Source: Oxalobacteraceae bacterium (GTDB taxonomy: Bacteria; Pseudomonadota; Gammaproteobacteria; Burkholderiales; Burkholderiaceae_D). Taken from it: a stretch of DNA of 11,080 nucleotides. Shown in pieces: positions 5,028-11,080 of the stretch. The DNA lies in contig CANGFL010000015.1 in assembly GCA_947453015.1 (NCBI GenBank), positions 1-11,080 of the forward strand. Direction: 5' to 3'. Under the pieces are notes generated by a model. It was not told where the DNA came from. It saw nothing but the letters and a program-made list of their open reading frames with translations, and ran no database searches. Position 1 is the first letter of the stretch. Every line of letters starts with the position of its first letter. A program made the position numbers and the translations under genes.

Positions 5028-7787
5028 TTAATGGGCTTTTTCCCAATTCGGGCCAGTGCCGACATCCGCGACCAGTGGCACACGCAGCTCGGCCACACCG
5101 GCCATCAGTTCTGGCAGCCGCGTCTTAACCAATGCCAATTCTGATTCAGGGACTTCCAGCACCAATTCATCATGCACCTGCATCACCATGCGCGAGCCCA
5201 GTTTTTCTATATCCAGCCAGTTTTGTACCGCGATCATGGCGAGCTTAATTAAATCGGCCGCAGTGCCCTGCATGGGCGCATTAATCGCTGCGCGCTCAGC
5301 ACCCTGACGACGTGGGCCATTCGGTGAATTAATTTCGGGTAGCCACAGGCGTCGACCAAATACCGTTTCAACAAAGCCTTGCGATTTGGCTTGCTGACGC
5401 ACATCGTCCATAAATTGTTTAACGCCGGCGAAACGATGGAAATATTTTTCCATGTACATCTGTGCCGCAGAACGTTCGACGCCCAAATTACCTGCCAAAC
5501 CAAATACGCTCATGCCATACATCAAACCAAAATTAATCACTTTGGCGTAGCGGCGCTGCTCACTACTCACTTCAGTCAGAGGCACACCAAAAATTTCTGC
5601 CGCGGTCGCGCGGTGAATATCTTCTCCCGCAGCAAAGGCACGCAACATACCTTCATCACCCGATAAATGCGCCATGATGCGCAATTCAATTTGCGAATAA
5701 TCTGCTGACACAATCACATTGCCGGGTGCCGCAATGAACGCTTCACGAATACGTCGCCCTTCTGCAGTGCGAACCGGAATATTTTGTAAGTTGGGCTCAT
5801 TCGAAGACAGCCTACCCGTGACCGCAATCGCCTGACCATAGTTAGTATGTACACGCCCCGTTGATGGATTAACCATGCGCGGTAATTTATCGGTGTAAGT
5901 CGATTTGAGTTTAGCGAGGCTGCGATAGTCCAACAACAATTTAGGTAAGGGATAATCTTCAGCTAGCTTTTGTAAAACTTCTTCATCCGTCGATGGTGTA
6001 CCACTTGGTGTTTTTTTGACGACAGGCAGCTTGAGCTTTTCAAATAAAATTTCACCTAACTGCTTAGGCGAATTCAAATTAAAAGGCTGCTCGGCTAATG
6101 CATACGCTTGTTTTTCTAAGTCCATCAACTTGATACCAAGCTCGTTTGATTGCGCGACTAACAAATCGACATCAATCAAAACACCGTTTCGTTCCATACG
6201 CTGCAATACAATCGATGTAGGTACTTCGATCTGTTCATAAATGAAACGCAGCTTTTCATTCGCTTCTATCCGTGGCCACAAGGTGTTGTGCAAACGTAGG
6301 GTGATATCGGCATCTTCAGCAGCATAATCCGTCGCCGTTTCTATGCTGACTTCATCAAAACCAATTTGCGAAGCACCCTTACCGCACACTTGCTCATAGA
6401 TGATGGTTTTTTTATCCAGCCACCGCAAGGCCAAACTATCCATGTCGTGCGTACGATGGGATTCGATTACATATGATTGCAACAGCGTGTCATGTACGAT
6501 GCCTTTCAATGCAATGTCGTAATTTGCAAAGATATGGCTGTCGTATTTCAAATGCTGACCCAGCTTTGGTTTAGATGCGTCTTGCAACCAGGGCTTTAAT
6601 TTTTCTAAAACAAATTCGCGCGACAGTTGATCTGGCGCTCCAGGATACCGATGATGCATAGGCACATAGGCCGCCTTACCCGGCTCTACGCATAAAGACA
6701 AACCAACGATCTCGGCGCGCATAGAGTCTAATGATGTCGTCTCAGTATCGACGGCTGTTAATGGTGCTTCGTTGATTTTCTTGATCCATGCGTCCAGCTG
6801 CTCGGCCGTAAATACCGTTTCGTAATGTGTTTCTATCGGAGGCTCCGCTGCAAACAAACTCGCTTGCTCGGAAGGGTCAGCGATAGATGCAGAAGTTTTA
6901 GAGTTTGCGCTTGAATCATTTGCCTGCTCAGAATTTAATTCGCGTAACCAGGTACGAAAACCCATGCGACTGAAAAATTCACGTAAAGCCGCAGGATCTT
7001 CTGGCTTAAAAGCTAACGACGTTTGAATCGATTCCATGTGCGATTGCAAATCGCAATCGCATTTAACCGTTACTAACGCGCGCGCCTGTGGCAACCAATC
7101 TAAGGTGCGACGTAAATTTTCACCGACCACACCACCAATGTCAGCTGCGTGAGTGATCACACCATCCAATGAGTCATATTGTGTGAGCCATTTAACCGCT
7201 GTCTTTGGCCCCACTTTTTCTACACCGGGTACGTTGTCGACGGTATCGCCCACCAGCGTCAGATAATCAACGATACGCTCGGGGGGCACGCCAAACTTAG
7301 CAATCACAGCTGCACGATCCAGCGTTTCATTACTCATCGTGTTAACTAGCGTGACATGGTCATTCACTAATTGCGCGAGATCTTTGTCACCGGTAGAAAC
7401 CACCGCAGATAAACCCTGTGCAGCTGCCTGTACCGCCAGCGTGCCAATCACATCATCGGCTTCAATCCCTTCGACCATCAAAATAGGCCAGCCTAGGGCT
7501 CGCACCACTTCGTGTATGGGTTCGATCTGCTTTACCAAATCCTCAGGCATAGGCGCTCGCTGCGCTTTGTAGTCGGGATAAAGATCATCACGAAAGGTTT
7601 TCCCTTTTGCATCAAAGACACAGGCCATGTATGCTGCAGAGTAATCCTGCCTAAGGCGACGCAGCATGTTGATCATGCCGTAAATAGCGCCCGTGGGAGC
7701 ACCTTCTGCATTACGTAAATCGGGCATGGCATGAAAGGCCCGGTATAAATAACTCGAACCATCTACCAGCAACAGGGTTTTATTCAT
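5028..7787 (-). CDS. polA: DNA polymerase I
   Basis: Removes RNA primers, fills Okazaki gaps and does excision-repair synthesis. The 919-residue protein is near the E. coli length of 928 and has all three activities. The 5' nuclease domain (1 to ~290) has DGSSYLYRAFHA, GIEADDVIG (107-115), STGDKDL (131-137) and GDTVDNVPG (180-188). The 3'-5' proofreading domain keeps its acidic residues: D347 and E349 in AVDTET, D416 in KYDSHIF, and Y488 with D492 in YAAED. The polymerase domain has motif A DYSQIELR (D696), motif B RRYAKVINFGLMYGM (K749) and motif C QVHDE (D873). A variable linker rich in Ser, Ala and Asn (~285-315) follows the nuclease domain. The frame stays open 30 codons further upstream, but the family begins at MNKTLLLVDG, so ATG 7787-7785 is chosen. 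No clear Shine-Dalgarno precedes it. Its start abuts the divergent LOG gene. Confidence 0.98.
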   Translation of the reverse strand: MNKTLLLVDGSSYLYRAFHAMPDLRNAEGAPTGAIYGMINMLRRLRQDYSAAYMACVFDAKGKTFRDDLYPDYKAQRAPMPEDLVKQIEPIHEVVRALGWPILMVEGIEADDVIGTLAVQAAAQGLSAVVSTGDKDLAQLVNDHVTLVNTMSNETLDRAAVIAKFGVPPERIVDYLTLVGDTVDNVPGVEKVGPKTAVKWLTQYDSLDGVITHAADIGGVVGENLRRTLDWLPQARALVTVKCDCDLQSHMESIQTSLAFKPEDPAALREFFSRMGFRTWLRELNSEQANDSSANSKTSASIADPSEQASLFAAEPPIETHYETVFTAEQLDAWIKKINEAPLTAVDTETTSLDSMRAEIVGLSLCVEPGKAAYVPMHHRYPGAPDQLSREFVLEKLKPWLQDASKPKLGQHLKYDSHIFANYDIALKGIVHDTLLQSYVIESHRTHDMDSLALRWLDKKTIIYEQVCGKGASQIGFDEVSIETATDYAAEDADITLRLHNTLWPRIEANEKLRFIYEQIEVPTSIVLQRMERNGVLIDVDLLVAQSNELGIKLMDLEKQAYALAEQPFNLNSPKQLGEILFEKLKLPVVKKTPSGTPSTDEEVLQKLAEDYPLPKLLLDYRSLAKLKSTYTDKLPRMVNPSTGRVHTNYGQAIAVTGRLSSNEPNLQNIPVRTAEGRRIREAFIAAPGNVIVSADYSQIELRIMAHLSGDEGMLRAFAAGEDIHRATAAEIFGVPLTEVSSEQRRYAKVINFGLMYGMSVFGLAGNLGVERSAAQMYMEKYFHRFAGVKQFMDDVRQQAKSQGFVETVFGRRLWLPEINSPNGPRRQGAERAAINAPMQGTAADLIKLAMIAVQNWLDIEKLGSRMVMQVHDELVLEVPESELALVKTRLPELMAGVAELRVPLVADVGTGPNWEKAH
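7744..7777 (+). promoter_or_regulatory. Candidate -10 and ribosome-binding site for the LOG gene, inside polA
   Basis: TATAAA (7744-7749) resembles a -10 hexamer, but no good -35 is found 16-18 bases upstream. AGGG (7774-7777) lies ten bases before the ATG at 7788. Both sit inside the first codons of polA on the opposite strand. The assignment rests on position and sequence match only. Confidence 0.28.
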
Positions 7788-8525
7788 ATGGAAAGCGACC
7801 GGAAACGGGTACCGCGACTGCGGCAATTGACCAACCTTGAACGCGCCACGTCGCGCAAGGCGAACGAATCGTGGCAAATGTTCACGATTATGGCAGAGTT
7901 TATCGATGCCGCCGAACGTCTCTCCGAGATCAGACCGGCGGTTTCTATCTTTGGATCAGCGCGTATAAAGCCCACAGATCCTTATTATGAAATAACCGTC
8001 GATATCGCTCGTAGGTTATCCGACGAAGGCTTTTCAGTGATCTCCGGTGGTGGCCCCGGCATTATGGAAGCGGCCAACAAAGGCGCCTATGAAGGTAGCT
8101 CTCCTTCCATCGGACTTAATATCGAACTGCCGCACGAACAAACGAGCAATACCTGGCAAAACATTTCACTCTCATTCAGGCACTTCTTTGCGCGCAAAGT
8201 GGCCTTTGTTAAATATGCTGATGCCTATATCGTGCTGCCAGGTGGCTTTGGCACCATCGATGAATTATCTGAAGTACTCGTGTTGATACAGACTGGTAAA
8301 ACACGGCGCATTCCCGTGATACTAGTGGGTACCAAGTTTTGGGAGGGCCTGCTACAGTGGTTCAAAAATATGCTGTTAGCGAATGGCATGGTCGAGCCCC
8401 AAGATTTGGAACTTGTGCAAGTGATTGATGATCCCAAAGAGATCGTCGACGCTATTTTTAACTTTTATGAATCGCGTGACATCGTCCTTTCTGAGACCGA
8501 GCATCCGCATCAGTCCTTCCTCTAA
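7788..8525 (+). CDS. LOG-family protein (TIGR00730-type Rossmann-fold nucleotide hydrolase)
   Basis: Member of the lysine-decarboxylase-like/LOG family. Characterised members cleave the N-glycosidic bond of nucleoside 5'-monophosphates, releasing a base and ribose 5-phosphate. In bacteria the physiological substrate is often uncertain. The 245-residue product has VSIFGSAR (52-59), the nucleotide-binding SGGGPGIMEAANKGA (86-100), Arg136-Lys137 in FFARKV, and the signature PGGFGTIDE (151-159). The N-terminal extension (~1-45) with NESWQMFTIMAEF is, from memory, typical of the longer betaproteobacterial form. ATG 7788 abuts the polA ATG head to head; TTG 7827 and ATG 7878 are possible later starts, but the conserved-looking NESW region argues against the latter. 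The old 'lysine decarboxylase' label for this family is a misannotation. Confidence 0.92.
   Translation: MESDRKRVPRLRQLTNLERATSRKANESWQMFTIMAEFIDAAERLSEIRPAVSIFGSARIKPTDPYYEITVDIARRLSDEGFSVISGGGPGIMEAANKGAYEGSSPSIGLNIELPHEQTSNTWQNISLSFRHFFARKVAFVKYADAYIVLPGGFGTIDELSEVLVLIQTGKTRRIPVILVGTKFWEGLLQWFKNMLLANGMVEPQDLELVQVIDDPKEIVDAIFNFYESRDIVLSETEHPHQSFL
7887..7895 (-). promoter_or_regulatory. Candidate extended -10 for polA, inside the LOG gene
   Basis: On the minus strand, TGCCATAAT (7895-7887) fits an extended -10 (TGn then TATAAT with one mismatch). A weak TTCGGC lies 18 bases upstream. Transcription would start near 7880 and give a leader of about 90 bases, all antisense to the LOG coding region. 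No better candidate was seen nearer polA. Confidence 0.3.
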
Positions 8526-8554
8526 GCCCAGGCAGTCGGCTAGAGCGTGGCCTT

Positions 8555-8563
8555 TGTTAGAAT
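8555..8563 (+). promoter_or_regulatory. Extended -10 promoter for the DUF2782-thrB cluster
   Basis: TGTTAGAAT (8555-8563) matches the extended -10 pattern TGn-TATAAT with one mismatch. No -35 match is present at the usual distance, as is allowed for extended -10 promoters. Transcription would begin near 8570, about 36 bases before the ATG at 8606. It lies in the 80-base gap after the LOG gene, where no terminator was recognised. Confidence 0.45.
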
Positions 8564-8593
8564 GTAGTCCATAACAGGTGACGCTTGCCTTCC

Positions 8594-8598
8594 GGGAG
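8594..8598 (+). promoter_or_regulatory. Ribosome-binding site choosing the DUF2782 gene start
   Basis: GGGAG seven bases before ATG 8606. It decides for this start over an in-frame TTG at 8585. Confidence 0.65.
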
Positions 8599-8605
8599 TT
8601 CGATC

Positions 8606-8968
8606 ATGATTCAGCAAAACTACGGCTCTACCTATCTACGCCTGCTCTGCGCCACGGCGGGACTGGCTACGGCGATGGCCGTGACGGCCGCTCCGCGCGA
8701 CGATGTCCGCCTCGAGCCGCTACCGGACGACCCCGCAGTCGCTGCCGCGGTCGGCGATGGCACCACTGAAATTACGCAGCGCCGTGAGCAAAATGCCATC
8801 ACCTCGGTTCGTATCCGCCGTGGTAACAATACCTATTACGTGACACCGACCGAACAGATACCCGCCTCACAAAGTGGCGCGCGTGCTGCTCAATGGGAAA
8901 TTTTTCAATTCCGGCCCGGTCGTTCACGTGAAGTTCCATTCGAAGCACCACCCACACCACCCCGCTAA
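8606..8968 (+). CDS. DUF2782-type small exported protein
   Basis: A 120-residue protein of unknown function that I place in DUF2782 from its pattern and its position before thrB; no search was run. The first ~30 residues look like a signal peptide: a short polar start, then [18 protein letters not shown], with a probable cleavage before APRDD. The mature part is acidic at first ([12 protein letters not shown], ~32-43), then has the family-like [27 protein letters not shown] stretch (~54-80) and ends in a proline-rich tail. That pattern suggests a small periplasmic beta-type domain; no catalytic motif is visible. The first half is visibly GC-richer than the neighbouring genes. It is probably the first gene of a unit with thrB, 41 bases downstream. 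Confidence 0.8.
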   Translation: MIQQNYGSTYLRLLCATAGLATAMAVTAAPRDDVRLEPLPDDPAVAAAVGDGTTEITQRREQNAITSVRIRRGNNTYYVTPTEQIPASQSGARAAQWEIFQFRPGRSREVPFEAPPTPPR

Positions 8969-8975
8969 TTTTTAC

Positions 8976-8991
8976 GCTGCCTAAGTGCAGC
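8976..8991 (+). other. Small hairpin between the DUF2782 gene and thrB
   Basis: GCTGC (8976-8980) pairs with GCAGC (8987-8991) around a six-base loop. There is no T-run. It sits 18 bases before the thrB ATG, where a ribosome-binding site would be expected and none is visible. A role in thrB translation is speculative. Confidence 0.2.
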
Positions 8992-9009
8992 CTTTACCTA
9001 CCGATTGCT

Positions 9010-9966
9010 ATGGCAGTTTTCACTCCGGTCAGCCTGGATGACATCATTCCCTGGGCCGAGCAGTACCCGGTAGGGCAAGTCAGATCACTCGACGGTATTT
9101 CTTCGGGTATCGAAAACAGTAATTTTTTTCTGAGCACCGAGCAGGGTGAATTTGTGCTCACGATTTTTGAAAAACTCAGTTTTGAACAACTACCCTTCTA
9201 TCTCAACCTGATGCGCCACCTTGCACAGCGTGATGTGCGCGTGCCGGCACCACTGCCGAATCATCAGGGTGAGATTATTAATCGCTTGCATGGCAAGCCC
9301 GCGTCTATTGTTAGTCGCCTCACAGGTGATTGGATTCCTAACCCGACCGCCACCCATTGCCACGAAGTTGGTGCGATGCTAGCCAAGATGCATCTGGCTG
9401 CACAGGATTTCTCTCTGTATCAACCGAACTTGCGCGGACTAGACTGGTGGCGCGAAACGACACCCGCCGTCCTGCCCTTTTTATCCGCAGACAATCAACA
9501 ACTCTTGCGTAATGAAATGCAGACGCAAGAAAAATTTGCCGCCTCCGATAGCTACGCTAGCTTACCCAACGGCCCAATACATGCCGATCTGTTTCGTAAC
9601 AATGTCATGTTTGATGGCGAGCGCCTAACTGGATTTTTTGATTTTTATTTTGCAGGTTGCGACACTTGGCTGTTTGATGTGGCTGTCACTGTGAATGATT
9701 GGTGCATTAATCTAAGCACCGGTGAAACAGATAGCCAGCGCGTACGCGCATTGCTTGATGCCTATGCCGGCGTTCGACCTTTTACCACCGAAGAGCGAGC
9801 CGCATGGCCCATCATGCTGCGTGCGGCTGCACTGCGTTTTTGGTTATCGCGACTGTATGATTTTTATTTGCCGCGCGAAGCTGAAATGCTCACGCCGCAT
9901 GACCCCACACACTTTGAACGACTGCTGCGCCACCGCATTGCGCATCCGGTTGAGGGCTTGAATTAA
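9010..9966 (+). CDS. thrB: Homoserine kinase, choline-kinase-like (type II) form
   Basis: Phosphorylates L-homoserine to O-phosphohomoserine with ATP, the step before threonine synthase. This 318-residue form has the aminoglycoside-phosphotransferase/choline-kinase fold, not the GHMP fold of the E. coli enzyme. It begins with the family-typical [12 protein letters not shown]. An ATP-binding turn [14 protein letters not shown] (28-41) follows. The catalytic loop is HADLFRNN (H191, D193, N198), and the metal-binding aspartate is in [11 protein letters not shown] (D211). [10 protein letters not shown] (223-232) is a further family signature. Neither thrA/hom nor thrC is adjacent, which is usual where this form occurs. 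No clear Shine-Dalgarno precedes ATG 9010. The next gene starts two bases after its stop, indicating co-translation. Confidence 0.95.
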   Translation: MAVFTPVSLDDIIPWAEQYPVGQVRSLDGISSGIENSNFFLSTEQGEFVLTIFEKLSFEQLPFYLNLMRHLAQRDVRVPAPLPNHQGEIINRLHGKPASIVSRLTGDWIPNPTATHCHEVGAMLAKMHLAAQDFSLYQPNLRGLDWWRETTPAVLPFLSADNQQLLRNEMQTQEKFAASDSYASLPNGPIHADLFRNNVMFDGERLTGFFDFYFAGCDTWLFDVAVTVNDWCINLSTGETDSQRVRALLDAYAGVRPFTTEERAAWPIMLRAAALRFWLSRLYDFYLPREAEMLTPHDPTHFERLLRHRIAHPVEGLN

Positions 9967-9968
9967 TC

Positions 9969-10739
9969 ATGGAACGCATACAAGCCAGCCAAGGCATCGA
10001 ATGGATACGACAGGGCTTTACGCTGTTTCGTCAGCAACCGGCCGAACTCTCAATGCTGTTTTTGTTGTACATGCTGCTGATGTTTTCCCTCTCGCTGATA
10101 CCCGTGCTGGGACAATTACTACCCTTGCTGCTGGTGCCAGTTTTTTCTATGGCCTTCATGCAAGCCTGTGTAAACATCGAAGCGGGCATCAAAGTACGGC
10201 CCAAGGTTCTTCTTACAGCGGTGCGCTCACCCGCACTCGGCACCCTGTTGCGATTAGGGGTGCTGTATTTATTGGTGGCGATTGTTTGTGTTGCGGCTTC
10301 TACCGTGATCGATGGCGGAAGCTTTTGGAAACTCATGTCCGGCCAAATAGCGGCGGACGATAAAAATCTTGAAGTCGCCAATCTACCTTTAGCGATGATT
10401 TTTTCTGCACTACTTTATGTACCATTTTCTATGGCTTTTTGGCACGCCGCCCCGCTGGCGATGTGGCAAGGTATGGGATTGTTCAAAGCAATTTTTTATA
10501 GTTTTTTTGCCGTTCGCCGCTGCGGCAAAGCCTTTCTGGCTTATGCACTGGGCTGGATCATCATAGGCATTGCACTTCCTGCTGTTATCAGCGCCCTCCT
10601 CAGCTTGCTTCTCGGCAAGACCGCCGTCACGGTCATGCTGTTAATGCCCCTCTCGGTCATCCTGACCATCGTGATGTACTGCTCTTTCTATCCCACCTAC
10701 ACACAAGTTTTCGAACATCCGGAACAAACGCAGGTTTAG
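9969..10739 (+). CDS. BPSS1780-type multi-pass membrane protein of unknown function
   Basis: A 256-residue integral inner-membrane protein. I recognise the family from its N-terminal QASQGIEWIRQGFTLFRQQPAELS (~5-28) and its position after thrB; the function is unknown. About six hydrophobic segments are visible: roughly 29-47, 49-66, 90-112, 140-162, 190-215 and 219-243. The short N-terminal amphipathic part is probably cytoplasmic, and there is a polar loop (~113-137) after the third segment. No catalytic, transport or metal-binding motif stands out. The start ATG lies two bases after the thrB stop, with GAGGG inside the thrB end (9952-9956) as ribosome-binding site, so it is almost certainly in the thrB operon. 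No convincing terminator follows the stop. Confidence 0.85.
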   Translation: MERIQASQGIEWIRQGFTLFRQQPAELSMLFLLYMLLMFSLSLIPVLGQLLPLLLVPVFSMAFMQACVNIEAGIKVRPKVLLTAVRSPALGTLLRLGVLYLLVAIVCVAASTVIDGGSFWKLMSGQIAADDKNLEVANLPLAMIFSALLYVPFSMAFWHAAPLAMWQGMGLFKAIFYSFFAVRRCGKAFLAYALGWIIIGIALPAVISALLSLLLGKTAVTVMLLMPLSVILTIVMYCSFYPTYTQVFEHPEQTQV

Positions 10740-10919
10740 CGTTACCGACCTTTCACTGTTTGTAAAATAAGTTTTTTCCGTATTTTTTGAATCTAAAACG
10801 CAACGATAATTTTCTGTAAGGAAATTTATCTTTGGATGCTTTTGAATACTCTGGAAGAGCACATGACAATTTCTGCATGCTCAGTTTAGTCATCTGCCGC
10901 CAAAAAATTAAGCTAATAA
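10740..10919. other. AT-rich spacer after the thrB cluster
   Basis: About 180 bases with no supportable gene. It has T-runs (10772-10777 and 10783-10788) but no GC-rich stem before them, so no intrinsic terminator can be called. TTGAAT (10842-10847), 17 bases before GACAAT (10865-10870), is a weak possible promoter toward the open frame at 10920. The nine bases ATGACAATT occur at 10863-10871 and again at 10920-10928. Confidence 0.5.
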
Positions 10920-11080
10920 ATGACAATTCATTCAGCCCACAATAATTCCGTTAATACAGAGGCTTACCTTCATAACACGAAGGTAGGTAACTCTGATTAT
11001 GTCGTTTTGGGAGACGAAAATCGTACGGCATCGAAATCATTACTCAGCAAGGCAAAAAATTTACTCTACACATTAAGCAC
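10920..11080 (+). CDS. Possible hypothetical protein, 5' part only (open to right edge)
   Basis: From ATG 10920 the frame runs 53 codons without a stop to the window edge. It begins MTIHSAHNNSVNTEAYLH and continues with DYVVLGDENRTASKSLLSKA (~27-46). A TAA lies directly upstream in frame. I do not recognise the family. The composition is polar and protein-like, with no signal peptide or membrane segment in the visible part. The ribosome-binding site is poor. A run of this length in AT-rich DNA could arise by chance, roughly one in ten by stop-codon odds, so it is tentative. A strong stem-loop (10957-10995) lies inside it. Neither of the other two forward frames nor the minus strand offers a better gene here. 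Confidence 0.45.
   Translation, partial: MTIHSAHNNSVNTEAYLHNTKVGNSDYVVLGDENRTASKSLLSKAKNLLYTLS
10957..10995. other. Strong interrupted stem-loop near the right edge
   Basis: Outer stem: CAGAG (10957-10961) with CTCTG (10991-10995), five base pairs. Inner stem: CTTACCTTC (10963-10971) with GAAGGTAGG (10979-10987), nine pairs including one T-G. The loop is ATAACAC. The helices are separated by one base on the left and three on the right, or by an extra G-U pair and an AA bulge. No T-run follows, so it is not an intrinsic terminator. Confidence 0.5.

Noticed and set aside
7788..7877. Upstream extension of polA by 30 codons on the minus strand
   Set aside because: The extension is antisense to the LOG gene and not part of the polymerase family, whose proteins begin at the MNKTLLLVDG-like segment.
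10031..10381. Minus-strand open frame opposite the BPSS1780-type gene
   Set aside because: It is the antisense of a well-supported membrane protein gene in the thrB cluster and shows no recognisable domain.
10957..10995. Right-edge hairpin as an integron attC-type site or an intrinsic terminator
   Set aside because: The RYYYAAC/GTTRRRY boxes are not present at the stem ends, no integrase gene is seen, and there is no adjacent T-run.

Overview
The window looks like ordinary chromosomal backbone of a betaproteobacterium, probably Burkholderiales-like, with moderate GC (about half by eye). The evidence is gene content and order: xseB-ispA with a divergent Rieske oxygenase, polA beside a LOG-family gene, and a DUF2782 gene followed by a choline-kinase-type homoserine kinase and a BPSS1780-type membrane protein. 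Family or genus cannot be assigned from this alone. I see no rRNA, tRNA, CRISPR array, insertion sequence, integrase or phage gene.

Layout. Bases 1-754 (minus strand) carry xseB overlapping the 5' two thirds of ispA, which runs off the left edge. A 0.4 kb AT-rich spacer (755-1157) separates these from a plus-strand series: a Rieske non-haem iron oxygenase alpha subunit, a DMT/EamA ten-helix transporter, and a two-domain 3-mercaptopyruvate sulfurtransferase. These converge, with a 9-base gap, on a minus-strand pair: a ZIP-family metal transporter downstream of a full-length polA. polA and the next plus-strand gene (LOG-family nucleotide hydrolase) start head to head on adjacent codons, sharing the hexamer CATATG. 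A plus-strand cluster follows: a secreted DUF2782 protein, homoserine kinase (thrB) and a multi-pass membrane protein. The right end (10740-11080) is AT-rich, with a reading frame that is still open at the edge and contains a strong stem-loop.

How the genes fit together. Most are housekeeping genes: isoprenoid precursor synthesis (IspA), DNA repair and replication (XseB, PolA), threonine synthesis (ThrB) and sulfur transfer (SseA). The less understood parts are the stand-alone Rieske oxygenase followed by a transporter, the DUF2782 and BPSS1780 proteins flanking thrB, and the open frame at the right edge. I found no convincing novel defence, mobile or RNA system. The points most worth a second look are the interlocked polA/LOG start, the orphan oxygenase with its structured leader, and the right-edge hairpin and open frame.
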